Positions 14,819 through 26,800 of a stretch of 64,000 nt of DNA are shown here, piece after piece. The stretch comes from Phoronis australis (lineage: Eukaryota; Phoronida; Phoronidae). The notes below the pieces were generated by a model, which saw only the letters and a list, made by a program, of their open reading frames with translations, was not told the origin of the DNA and searched no databases. A program made the position numbers and the translations under genes. The DNA lies in NCBI GenBank assembly GCA_002633005.1, contig NMRA01000048.1, positions 1,211,277 through 1,275,276 of the forward strand, in the 5' to 3' direction. Each line of letters opens with the position of its first letter. Within the stretch, counting starts at the first letter, position 1.

Positions 14819-16598
14819 TACCGTAAACGTTCGGGTTAACGCCCATGCTCAGTTAACCCCCCCACCCCCTACTTTAGGTGGATTTTCGATTTAACCGCCC
14901 ACTGCTTGGTTAAGCGCCCCCCTGCGATTTTTGAAGATTTCCAGTTGAGCGCCCACCTCTCGGTTAAGCGCCCATCCCCGACTTTTAAAGAATGAAGATT
15001 AAGCGCCCAGTGCTAAGGAAATGCACGATTCCCCGACTTATAGAAAAAGATCAATGATCACAATGAGCGCAACGACGCCAGGCCTCCGAGACGGTGGTTT
15101 AGCAATGTGAATTGCAATTATACAAGTAACGAGTTATTGTCTTGGGTCACGGACTCACTTCCCATGTTTGCAAAAAGTTTAAGAACGCCGCCAGCGTCAA
15201 AACCTCCGCTTTCAGCGACTTTGTCTGCCGCGCTGAGTTTTCGTCTGCAGTGCACTTGATAAAACATATATTCGAAAAAATCAGGCCAGAGAAATGAGAC
15301 AATGGTTAAAAGTATATAGTCACGCCCGTTTCTGTTACTTAGGACTGTCGCTATTCTCTTTTGATGTGTGACTTTGTAGTGGTGCACGCGCGCAAGTTCC
15401 CACACTTTGGAGTGCATGTTACCTTGACACCAACATGTGATTGACAGGTGACTCGCACGTAGGCTCTACGCGCGTGCTGAATCCCGCCGCTATCTTTGGC
15501 CATAAAAAACGACATGCATATTGAAAGAGGCCGTTATATTACTTGACGGCATTTCCAAGTCACGATTGTCAGCCGACTGAGACATTGCGCGCTAACAACT
15601 GGACCGAACAGTGCCGCAGTGCGATATTGCAAGTGATATAAATAGGATATTCTGGACATCTTGCATGAAAAATAAATGTTTTTCCACCACGAAGTTTGGT
15701 AAGGTGATCGTTTATGAATTGAAACATCGCTGTTTTGTAGCGTTTTATCACATATTTATGCCGTGGCTCGAAATTTCATTCTTGATTGACGAGTGGCACA
15801 CGGCCGCTTAACCCAGATTCTTGTCTTGGGCCTACTTCTTTGCCGAGCATGTTTGGCGCAACGGCAAGTGAGCAATGCCGGGCAGTCGAGATAAAACAGC
15901 AAGCCACAGAACCATACGCTGAAAATGTCATTGAGTCACGGTGTGTTGACTATAAACATCCCAAACACAAAAAACATCTGAATTAAGGTTTTCAAACTTT
16001 TATTACAACCAATTTTAAAACTGCCCTCTGACTATGAACTTGGCAGCTAGTACGAGACTGTAACCATAAATCTGATGTCTGCTGTGACCTCTGCAACACG
16101 AAGCTTGCACGCGCGCACTTTAGCAAGATGAAATAGTTGCAATCCAAGTAGAGGCTGCGTGGTCACTGGTCGTCTGCGCTCTACACTACAGGGCTAAATA
16201 ACAAGACCGCCGGACGGCACGGGGCTATTACTCAGCAATTCTGTAAATTTTATAGTGAATAACTAATCTGAGGGCATGATAACCTTTGTTAGGATCATCC
16301 GCTGTTATGACATTTTTCCCGTCATGTGGCGACGTGACGATAACGCTCTTTGAAAAGTGCTACGCGTTCCGAGTAGGCCTACGACTACGTGTGTGGTGTG
16401 GGTACTTAAGATCACGAGGTAAGATTAACCGCCCAAGGCGCTTGCCTGTCGTAATAAGCGCCCATGTTCGGTTAACCGCCCACCCTGGATTTTTTGAAGT
16501 TTCACGTTTAAGCGCCCATGTCTGGTTAACCGCCCACCCCCGATTTTTTGGGTTTGCCAATTTAACCGCCCAGGGCGTTAACCCGAACGTTTACGGTA
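14819..16598. mobile_element. Non-autonomous DNA transposon, family A copy 1
   Basis: The left end reads CCGTAAACGTTCGGGTTAAC from 14821, and its inverted copy ends at 16596; both are flanked by TA (14819-14820 and 16597-16598), consistent with a TA target duplication. Just inside each end are many short repeats of the type TTAACCGCCCA or TTAAGCGCCCA. The 1776-bp body has no frame long enough for a transposase. It is clearly related to the copy at 58040-60500. I do not assign a superfamily. Confidence 0.88.
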
Positions 16599-17769
16599 CT
16601 AAAAGAAAAATTATTCAATTTGAAACAAAAATAATTTCTAAAATTGCCATTTTTCCGTTTGTCAGAAGCTTACTGCTTTACTACAAATGTTCTATATTTT
16701 TACCAAAATAGAATTTGTAGTGTAGGAGTAAAATTTTATTTATAAAAATCTGCTTTTGTTAAGAAATTTTGCTTTTCCTTCCAGCTGAAGACTGTTTGCC
16801 TTCGCACTCATTTCACCGCACTGGTATGGAATCCAGTGTCTTAGTATGTTATTTGGTGTCCTGCCAGGTACCCAATTATTGATCTGAGTTTTGAATTCTT
16901 GTTGGCGCCTCCCTATATTTTGTTGTTCTGGAGGGAAACTGTTTGACTACCGTAAGATTGATGAACAAGGTCCAAATAGTTGGCCAGAGTGTCCTCGGCT
17001 CGTTTTATTGTTTCTTTGTGACCAGAATACTTTGTCCAATATGAAGCCCATTCAAAATCAATGACCCAGGAAGTACGAATGTGCAAATTACTGCCTCTGT
17101 TCTGAGTTTCAGTGACGTCAGTTGTTTTCTGTCCTCTTATTTACAATCAAGGTCATCACTTCACCTGGAAGGTGTGCCTTTGATACCTACATCGTTCATA
17201 AAATCCTGATGAAGTATCAAGGTGGTTCGAGATCTCACTGGTCATGTATTATTTACTGGGCACTAAGGTTTCATTCAGGTATTTCAATTTGTTTAAACAC
17301 ATTGGTCATTGGTGTTGTAAGTATTGAAACTAGGTCAAACAACTATAAGCATTTTTGATCTGCCTGACCAACTTGAAGTAATTATTAAGCTAAAACTCAG
17401 ATTGGCTCACCTGTTCACAACTTCACAGTACACTACTATCTATGTTAGTTTCATTTCTTCTGTTATATGAAAGTCTGCGAACACATTAGTATTGTTAAAT
17501 ATATCCTTGTTTGCTCTTCAGGTTATGCTTTAGCATATAGTAGGTAACATTTTGTTGATTGTAATGTGGTGGGTCTGTGAGGGTTTGATTCTGTTCACTG
17601 GCATTTATCTTCTCAACAAATTATGTTTTATGCCGGAGTTGATATTTCCATTTTAACAGGATGTCAGAAATGTCATAAAATCTCAATCATCTAACAGTGC
17701 AAACAGTAGGTAGGTTTTATTGTTTGGTAAACATGTCAAATGAATATTGACTACGCTTGCGTGCGTGCG
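16599..17769. other. Non-coding DNA
   Basis: This stretch lies between two inverted-repeat elements. No gene, RNA or repeat structure is recognised in it. Confidence 0.4.
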
Positions 17770-18230
17770 TGTGTGACACACGGGGTTGGGCAATTACCCG
17801 AGCAGAGGGCGCTTAAACTGAAAAATTTCAAAAGTCGGGGTGGGTGATTACTCGAGCAGTGGCCACTTACATCCAAATTTTAGACGAACCTGGCAAGCGC
17901 GCAGTGTTTTCATTCGAGCATGGAACTTGTAAGTTCAGTCAAAAAGCAGAACCTGACAACCACAAAGTTTCTCCCGACTCAAACAGAAAGATGATTTCAT
18001 CTTTGAAAGGGTGATTTCGCGAGATCATTACTGAAAACTGAGATGTCTTCAAATATATTAGCGTGCTGCAAAATGTCATACCATGGAGCTTTATGAAACT
18101 TGAATGGCAGTCTTCTTACCGTATCAGCAAATACTGTTTCAGATCAGTGAGCGTGTCTACATTTCGTTTCCTCGATTATAACACAAACAATTCGCTCTTG
18201 GCCCAACCTAAACTTTGCAATTGCAACGAG

Positions 18231-18282
18231 ATGTGTGTGCGTGTGCGTGTGCGTGTGTCTGTGTCTATCTGTATCTATGTGT

Positions 18283-18345
<63 letters not shown>

Positions 18346-18390
18346 TTTGTGTGTGTCGGTGTGTGTGTCTGTGTGTGTGTCTGTGTCTGG
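18231..18390. repeat. GT dinucleotide microsatellite
   Basis: About 160 bp of mostly (GT)n with TCT, TAT and CGG interruptions. The two Cys/Val-rich reading frames across it are products of the repeat, not genes. Confidence 0.97.
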
Positions 18391-18780
18391 GTGATTAATT
18401 GCTCAATTCAAACCTGGGCCGACCCGACCCGAGATAAATCTAGTAAAATCACATGCTCAGTGTGTGCTGTTATAACCAGATGGAGATGTGATTAATTGCT
18501 CAATTCAAACCTGGGCCGACCCGACCCGAGATAAATCTAGTAAAATCACATGCTCAGTGTGTGCTGTTATAACCAGATGGAGATGTGATTAATTGCTCAA
18601 TTCAAACCTGGGCCGACGGGACCCGAGATAAATCTAGTAAAATCACATGCTCAGTGTGTGCTGTTATAACCAGATGGAGATGTGATGAATTGCTCAATTC
18701 GAGTCTGGGTTGACCCGGGAGGTAAATGTAACAAAATTACGTGCTCCGTGCGTACAACTTCACAGTCCGATCGAGGTGAT
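18391..18780. repeat. 97-bp tandem array, three near-identical copies plus a diverged fourth
   Basis: Units starting GTGATTAATTGCTCAATTC begin at 18391, 18488 and 18585. The third has CGACGGGACC where the others have CGACCCGACC. A fourth copy from 18682 is clearly diverged (GATGAATTGCTCAATTCGAG). The array sits directly downstream of the GT microsatellite. Confidence 0.93.
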
Positions 18781-19150
18781 TCCTGAATTATGACTAATCT
18801 TGTAGTAGAAAAGCACCAGTCCTAGTATAATAATCTACGAGTTGGCCTGTATTAATTTAACAAAAGACCAGTTAATAAGTTTAGGAGAGGTAGTTGCAGC
18901 GTTTAAGTTATTCCACAAATGCTCGCTAAAAATGCACTTTTCAAGACTATCGTGCGTAAGCATACCATGTTTCCACAAACACACAAAAGTTCGAATCCAA
19001 GACAAAGTTGCAAACAAGTTGTTTTAGCGGTAAGTTGGGGATGGGTTGAAATTTGCGCAAAGTGGGATGGGCACTTACATCGAAATTTGGCAAAACTCGG
19101 GTGTGGGCGAAGACCCGGGCATGGGCATTAACCCACGAGTTTACAGTATA

Positions 19151-19948
19151 TGTTGTAACTGAGCTCAGATGAAGATAAGCTGTATTACTAATGTAATTGA
19201 TTGTTCATTGTATGATTCACTTCAAAATAATTTATTATCTCTCTCCAAGTATCTAACTTTTCAATCTATGACAGATTGGAAGTCAGGTTGTAGTCAGCCT
19301 ACTAGTGTCGTTGTTATAATTCACAGTTTATGTGTTAGTTTTTCATCTCATTCTGATGCTTGACAATAGTCGTCCAATTCACACTTGAAACACACTGCTA
19401 TTACAGTTCATATGTTTGTTTAAAGCGTACTTACTGGTAAAATCAAAGGATACTATAGAGATCCTGTTGTTTTATATAGCGTTTATGTTTTCTTGATCAA
19501 GATTTGCCTATATAACATTTCCTGAGGATTAGAATATTGAACTCAATCAGTCTTGGATGAACTAAGCGACCTTAAGAGAAATGGAATATAAACGTGATAA
19601 TTGACAAAGATATTTCTATCTTGTCTTGTCTTTCAGTAATAAGCACATGTATGTGATTATGTCATGGTATTACATCTCATTAAAAATTGTTTCATAATTG
19701 ATTTTGTTCAGATCTTAATATGCCTTCAGTTCCAAACAAAGTTGTGATCTTTGTAGTTGATGATGTGTGCCTTAATGCAAATTTTCTTTAGGCACACAAT
19801 TATTCAGTTTTGTGTTATATTAATTCTTTATGTTTTTGCATTCGGCCATTGTCTGCCTAGGAATTTAAATCTGTGTTTTTAATCTGAACATTTTGCTGTT
19901 CAAGATGTCTTTTATCATTGAATAACTAATTTATGTTTTCTGTTACAG
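19151..19948. other. Probable 5' intron of the OATP gene
   Basis: AT-rich non-coding sequence ending in a pyrimidine-rich tract and acceptor (TTTTCTGTTACAG, AG at 19947-19948) just before the coding exon. It contains no recognised element. Confidence 0.45.
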
Positions 19949-20008
19949 TTGATGGCTTAGTTTAACATTACACCTTGCGTAACTAAAGGAATCGCAGAAC
20001 AGCTGAAA
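19949..20008 (+). other. 5' untranslated part of OATP coding exon 1
   Basis: A good acceptor (TTCTGTTACAG) ends at 19948. The next 60 bases lead to the ATG at 20009. In the ATG frame there is a TAG stop at 19958-19960 and no intervening ATG, so 20009 is the first usable start. The start context GAAAATGA has A at -3. This implies at least one upstream untranslated exon that I cannot place. Confidence 0.6.
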
Positions 20009-20834
20009 ATGAACGGGTCTACGCTTCCACGTGATGAGACTGGACGACACCATTCAGAGGATATGTTGGGTGTTTATAATGAGGCTTACGAGGCCACCGA
20101 TGACTACATGGATGTGTCGATGGACGACTCATTCAAATATAATTCTGTGAACGATACTCTGAACACAACGGCGAACAGTCAAAATGAACTTATGACTGCA
20201 AATAATGTTGGATTTAGATCAACAGAGAATGACAATGCTGACGTTACCTCACCACGTGACTGTGGAATATGTTCCTGTCGACCATCTTTTATCCAGGCAC
20301 TAGCCAATATTAAAGTATTTTTATTTGTTGTGTGCATCATATCAATGTTCAATGGATCTCTTTCATCTGGCTACCTGCCTAGTGTGATCACAAGTATTGA
20401 GAAGCGCTTTCAGATCGGCAGTACGACGTCAGGTCTCATTACAGCGTCGTATGAATTCGGCTCAGTGGTTGCCGTAGTGTTTGTGAGCTACTTTGGTGGC
20501 AAGCGGTGTATTCCGCGCTGGATCAGCTGCGGTGTCTTTGTCATGGCAATCGGGTCGCTGTTGTTTACACTACCGCACTTTGTCGGCAATGCTTACAAGT
20601 TCAAGTCCTTTGGCAACTTGACAGATCAGAATGTCTGCCGTGCAAAGCAGACGAATAAAGAGGACGTCATCTCCAACACATTCTGCACGGATGAGAATTC
20701 CGGCGACAAGTTGTTTGTGTTTGTCTTCATCTTGGCGCAACTTTTCATTGGGGTCGGGTCAACACCTATCTTCACATTGGGCACAACATATGTAGATAAT
20801 CACGTGACCAAGAAGAAAGCTCCTGCTCTTGTCG
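20009..20834 (+). CDS. OATP coding exon 1: N-tail and helices 1-4
   Basis: Encodes residues 1-275 plus one base of codon 276. A polar, acidic N-terminal tail (about residues 1-100, with no signal peptide) is followed by helix 1 (about 101-122), the conserved GYLPSVITSIEKRF stretch (121-134), helix 2 (about 141-161), helix 3 (about 169-187) and helix 4 (about 235-257). An NLT glycosylation sequon at 203-205 lies in the loop expected to be extracellular. The exon ends at a consensus donor, GTAAGT, at 20835; the open frame continues a few codons into the intron to a TAG, which is not part of the protein. Confidence 0.93.
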
Positions 20835-23800
20835 GTAAGTTGAAGGTTATTTTGTAGCATGATTTTGGGCTTTTTTGCATCTTTTAAAGGAATGTTATTT
20901 GAGCTGTTATACAGCTGATGCAGTAAAATGTTATCAATTTGGGACACAATATGGCAGACAAAGGATTTTTTATTTTTTCATGCGTTGTGGGAACTCTAAA
21001 ACTGGAGGGTCCACATGCACATATCTGATGTTGTCACTCTGTGCGTGACTATGAACACCTAATGCGAGTACAGCACCCAAAAGAAAACCCGTCTGCAGCT
21101 GATAAATACTTCCGTCCTACCCCTTTTTTGCGGCCAGGCAATGGTTACAAGTGGTGCAAGTTACCCTACAACAAGTTACCCTGCCTCATAATGTGTACTA
21201 AGTTGTCATAAGTGGGGTAAGTTGTGTTAGTTTAAATAGCATCCAGACCACACTCAAACCTAGCCACCACTGAACTCCTTCCAAGAGTATGTATGGTAAC
21301 TTGTTTTATGGAAAGTCTGTATGTAGTCTTACAATGCAGGGCAGCGTTTTTATGACCCCTAGTCAAAGAGCTGTTATAGTGTAGAATGTTACTGTGAAGA
21401 TGTGACTCTGCTCTGAAGATTTTGTATCTTCTCCTCTGGAGAGGTCACTGATCTTCCAGGGCTGAGCACTGCAAGTTAAAGACATAGTTTCATACTAAAA
21501 CAACTGCTTTTAAATACAAATGATAGCACTGTGTGAATCTGTTGCACAGGGCAGTTTTTGTCCCCACAGCTTGGTGAATTAGAAAAGTCCAGCAGTAATG
21601 ACCTTATCCCACTTCAGCCAAGTCAAATTCTGTGAGCAGCCATATGTGATTATATAATCGTCTGTGATGTCAGACCAGGCAGACAGCTGTGTATTGCAAT
21701 GACTATAGGCAGTCAACCCTCCAAAATTTTGCTTGCTTCATATGATAATTCCGTTCAACTCCATTTGTTGGCATAACTAAATTGTTTTTTGCCAACAAGA
21801 TGTAAAGACCAGTGTATCACAAATAATAAAGCCTAATACAAAATATTACAGTTTTTATTTTTTTTCATTTTCAGCAGTGATTAGGAAGGATATCGTCGTT
21901 TAATTTAACCAAATATATAATTGAAATTTGAGTGGAGGTGGCACTCTCATTGACAGAGTTACAAGAACACTTGAAATGGAAGTCTTTTGAACTTGTTTTA
22001 TTTAAATTCATGTGTTAATCTGTTGAAATAATAATAAATCCTAGGCATCAAGGAATATTACTTGAAGATACCAGTGGACATATTATTTCAGGCGTTCGTT
22101 ATGGCAAGCTAATTCTGCTATGCTTTGGTTACTGAGTCATAGAAATCAAAGAACAAATCAGAGGACGATTATGATTTAATCCACAGTTCAAATTAAAATC
22201 AAGTGCTTTCAATCGGAATTATATACTTGGTTTCTACAGTGAAAGACTTTCAAGGCAGTAGAAGGTTACATCTACAGTACATAAGTCAAAACTGAAATAA
22301 TCTCAGTGCAGTAAATTTGATGTGTAAGTCAAAATGATCCAATCTTTTACCAAAATAAGTAACTTAAAATGCACAATACTTCAGAACATTTAAGTATTAC
22401 AAACGTTTTCCAACTACGCAACAAATTTACATGATATGAAACTGGATATGCCTAACTACTACCATGGTGACCAGTTGTTTCTTTACATTAGAATTCAGCA
22501 AGCATGATTTGAAAAATTAAGTTGCATGGAAAAAGGATTGGAGACTGGAAGCTTCACAATCCAACATGGCCGATTACTCTAATTAAGAGCCTTTACATTT
22601 TGGGCCTTGATATCTTGAATTAAGAAAGCAAAAAGTTACAACGCATGTGTTAAAAGAACGATTCATATGTAAAATTTAGAAAAATATAAATTATGTTGTG
22701 ACACATAATCAAACCTTGAAGCGCAATCAAAACTTTTTCAACTATTTTTAAGCTGAGAGTATGGTCAACTGAATGGGATATTCATTCACACTACAATAAT
22801 TAGAGTATTCCTTATATTTTTTGCACAAAAGTATAAACATTGTGCAAAGTTGCTTTTTTGTAACAGCTTTCATCAAAATGTATCAAAATCTTCACCAAGT
22901 TCAAAATAGCCGATTGAACATGCCCTTCAGTTCAGCATAAGTGGCCATGTTGTCGTGCCACCGGAAATGAGACTAAGTCCGACGGGAATTGTGAGCACTT
23001 TTATCACTTAATAAGTAACATTTGCTTGGCTGAAATCCAATGAAAACTATTGAATCGCTTAGAATGATAGGTATAGATTTTTCTCACTAAATTTCATCGT
23101 AAATTATTGGTGAAAATAATTTTTTCACAGTTTTAAACTCGTAACTTATGCCGCTGTTGTCCAAAATGGCCGACCTGATCCAAACAAATGACCCAAATTT
23201 CGCCACCAAAATTGCAATAAATTTGCACTGCTTTATCGATTTTGATAATTTTTCAATTTTTATGGAGTGCGATGCATTACCTTTCCGATTATATTGAAGT
23301 ATTTTTGCAAATCCAAAAAAACTGGTTGGACAGTCCTACTCTTACTGTTCATTCAGTCCTGGGGCCCCCCTAAAATTCTCCCAGATACCATTCGACAGTT
23401 GGAGGTGCGAATTGCTGGCTAGCATAGCGTGCACCTCGAAGGCCGAATGCACAATGCATAGGTCTTGAACAAACACCGATAACCTTTTTTTTAAGTAATA
23501 AGGTCCACAGACCCAAAAATTCGAGACCCCCGCATCCCTAAATTTTTGGCTGAGAGCGCGCATGTGGCAAAATTCTGATTATTCCTGTGCCCTGCCCCTC
23601 CCCCCCCCAACTCAAAATCCTGGATCCGCCCCTGCAGCTAGCGATCGACTAGGCTAAAATGCAATGGATTGCAATGACAGGTAACGAGCATCAAGCTATT
23701 CAGCACATCCAAGTACAAACATTTATCGGTATGTTGCAAAAACTGTAATTCAAAAGAATAGCAATCTATTGGCTACTCCTAGCACTAATCCAGTGTTCGT

Positions 23801-26800
23801 CGATGCTATCCGCCATTTTGAATGTTAGGTTCAATACTAGCTCAAGGCTCACTAGCTTCTGGAAAGCGACGGCACGTACCGTTTCTAATACTCTCTAAAA
23901 GATCACTCATCCTGGTTTACAACTATACTCGAATCGCAGGCTGTCATTCTCGAAGCAATCCATAGAAATATGTTTGCTACATATTACCGAATACGGCGAC
24001 GCTCCACGCGTGGACTTCGCAGTCCTCTCACTTACGACACAGCCTTGGATCAGAGTGGGAAACTTGTGCAAAGATACCCCAGCCCTTGGCGTATTGCCGC
24101 AGCCTCCAACTACACAACGGTCAGGCATTTTTCTTCAAATATTCACTCAATTTAAATCTAATTCTAAATTAAAAAAACAAAAGTACTCCTCTTGGCACAC
24201 AGCAATGGACACTGTGGACGGACTCTGCAATGATCAGATCAGGTCCCTACTAACTACTGTAACATGTTTATGGCAACACACAAGACCATGTGCATTTTCA
24301 GAGAATTAATGGGCAAAAGTTGCATAATAAACAGATTCTGTCAAACAGAAAGATTCCATTTGCGCCAGATAGTCCCAACACAAACCTATGGACAGACTCC
24401 GCAGTGATTGGGTCACGTTCCTGATGTGACTTGTTTCTTGTTTCCGAAGATAGTCAAGTTGAAAATTTTCTGTTCTTAAAATTTTGTGGAGAAGTGGGAG
24501 CATGTTTTAAACGAATAATTGAAGAATATGGGGTGTGAAATAAAAAGAATTGTGGTTTATAAGCAACCTTTATTAACAGTCAACACATGTGTATGCATAT
24601 TAACTACAACTAAATAGCTGTGAACTAATCACTTTAATGGAGCCAATCAAGATGACTTGATTACTTAAGTTATGTGTCCAAATACTGAACAGTGCATCTT
24701 TAACTAGGGTTTCTTAAATTTAGTGTCTGATTGTAATGGTGTGGACACCCTTCCTACCTATTTAACCTATTCAGGGCCCATGGCACTGAACAGTGGGAAT
24801 CTGACTGAAGTCTTAGGACCTATGCTAGTTTTGCACGTGCAGTTCAAAAGATTTTATGTGAGGAAGATGGCAACTTTGTCTCACTTTCTCAGAGGGTTGG
24901 TTGTCAGTGCAAGAAGTTCGACGAGAATGTCATGGGTTTTGTTGTGTAAAAGTTGTGCAAGCGAACAATGGTGACAATGTGTTTGATTCCTCAAGTTACG
25001 TGTGAGCATCGTTGAACAAGGCAGCAGTCACTGGGACTTTGAGAACCAGTTTGATGCCTCATTCACAAGATTAAAATGGTTCTCAAAATGCAGGACTCCT
25101 GGGCTGACTATTGCCCTTTAAAACAATGAGCTGAACATTTTTAATACAGATTTAGGTTACCGTATTCGCCGTAATAACCGCCCATGCCCCTATAAACAGC
25201 CCCCACGCGTTTTCACACTTTGCTAAAATAAGCGCCCAGTCCATGAACGTGCGAAAAATGCCTTACCTATAGTCCTGTAATTCTACAGCAACGTCTTCAA
25301 TTTATCAATAATATCCGACAGTCCTGAAAAAAAATCATTGTGTGCAGAATTTGTAGACCACGAGCCTCGACGCTATGTCGGTATTTAGCCATGACTATAC
25401 ACTTCAAACCTCCGCCATGCCTCAAAACGAACACAAAAGTTCTGCTGATATTGCGAGGACCAATGGTCTGGCCTTTCAGAACAGAAGTAGTGTACTTGTC
25501 TACGGGATTACTTTGTAGATATTTCCCGCTTTCAACAGGAATCCAAATTTCTTTTGTAGGCCTACACATGAAAACCGCGAATTTGAAGACTTACAAAAAG
25601 CTTGGTCAGTGTTAAAAGCACGTGGCCAGGAAGCGCGCACTACATACATGAACGTGTCATCAAAGACATTTGTCGGGAAATATCCATTCATGAAACGGGA
25701 AGCATAGCATCGGCAAGAAATGAATATTGGCAATGATTTCCGACAGTTTCAAATATTATAAAAAATGTTTGCGTTATTTTTAAGATGAATTGTTTGATTA
25801 ACCATAATTGGTGTTTTAAGCCAAATATCCGATAAAATGACCACTGACAGTGAATGCTTACAAACCCTTACACCGAAAAATAACTGTCAGATAGTCTTGT
25901 ATGCCGCATCCAGCCACACGGCGACTAATAATTGTTCTTACCTAGACAAATGTCAAACGTTTTTAGCGACATGAGACCAGCAAGTACTGAATGAAACAAG
26001 CTCTGGTTTAGGCCTACTGCTAGTGCAAATTTCTTTAGATATGATGCACATCTAGCTCGTTAGATTGCATGGCTCTGGCCAAAAGACGGTCTCTGCTCTG
26101 GCAAATGAACTCTGATGACACGCACGCGCTCGCTTGCTCACAAACGCAGACAACTTCAAAACAAACGTCATGTGACAACAACATGTGTGTTCGTCCAGAC
26201 ATTATTCTCAAGTTGCCAATCATACATGTAGATGGTACGATGTACTAGCATAGATTTGTACTTAAACCTGCCGTGATGCCGACTCCGCGAGAACTTAAAA
26301 ATCTTAGGGACGCTACTGGGAAAACTTAAGGAGGATTTCAGGTAATTTGCTTGAGTCGAAACTGTATTTTTATTCAAGCATTCAATTTGCCATATCGACG
26401 ATTGCGAGGCAGACAGTCGGCGAGTTTTCGCTGTGGGATTTCAGCACAATTTTCTGTAAAATGATCGTAATTTAGCAGCAAAGTTTGATAGTAATGCACC
26501 ACGGTTTTGTAGAAAGTCTTTTCATAGATTACAGATACGTCACAGAGTGTAAATATAATGAATATTAGCTTCCGATTTCACCCGTTTCGGAGACTGGGTT
26601 TCAACGGCCTTGGGTTACAATAAGCGCCCCCCCCCCCCCGAAACAATCTTTTCTAAGCGCCCTGGCGGTTATTACGGCGAATACGGTAACCATTTTAGTT
26701 AGAGGTTGGTTTATAAAAAATGAAACCTGTACTTTTTTTGTTGATTCTTTCAGTACCTGGTGGTCGTGATTTTGGGGGAGGTTCTGAAACCAGCATCTGA

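Larger units (their letters stand above)
17770..19150. mobile_element. Degenerate element with GCCC/TTA subterminal repeats
   Basis: The right end, around 19108-19150, carries inverted GGGCATTAACCCACGAG and TTTACAGTA, matching the layout of family A termini. The left side around 17780-17870 has degenerate GGGCAATTACCCGAGCAG and GGGTGATTACTCGAGCAG repeats. A clean left terminal repeat is not visible, so the limits are approximate. The interior holds a GT microsatellite and a 97-bp tandem array. Confidence 0.5.

Noticed and set aside
15118-15417. Frame shared in part with 58423-58641 (WPDFFEYMF and AADKVAESGG)
   Set aside because: Both lie at the same place in family A copies. The shared stretch is bounded by stops and unrelated sequence, and mutation between copies is not biased to silent sites in any way I can show by eye.
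18063-18495. Two long Cys/Val-rich frames
   Set aside because: They are translations of the GT microsatellite and have no start context, domain or splice support.
25297-26377. Several frames of 60-90 codons inside the family B element, also seen at 45787-46711
   Set aside because: Similarity between the two sets arises because both are copies of the same transposon. Frames are short, differ in length and show no transposase motif.
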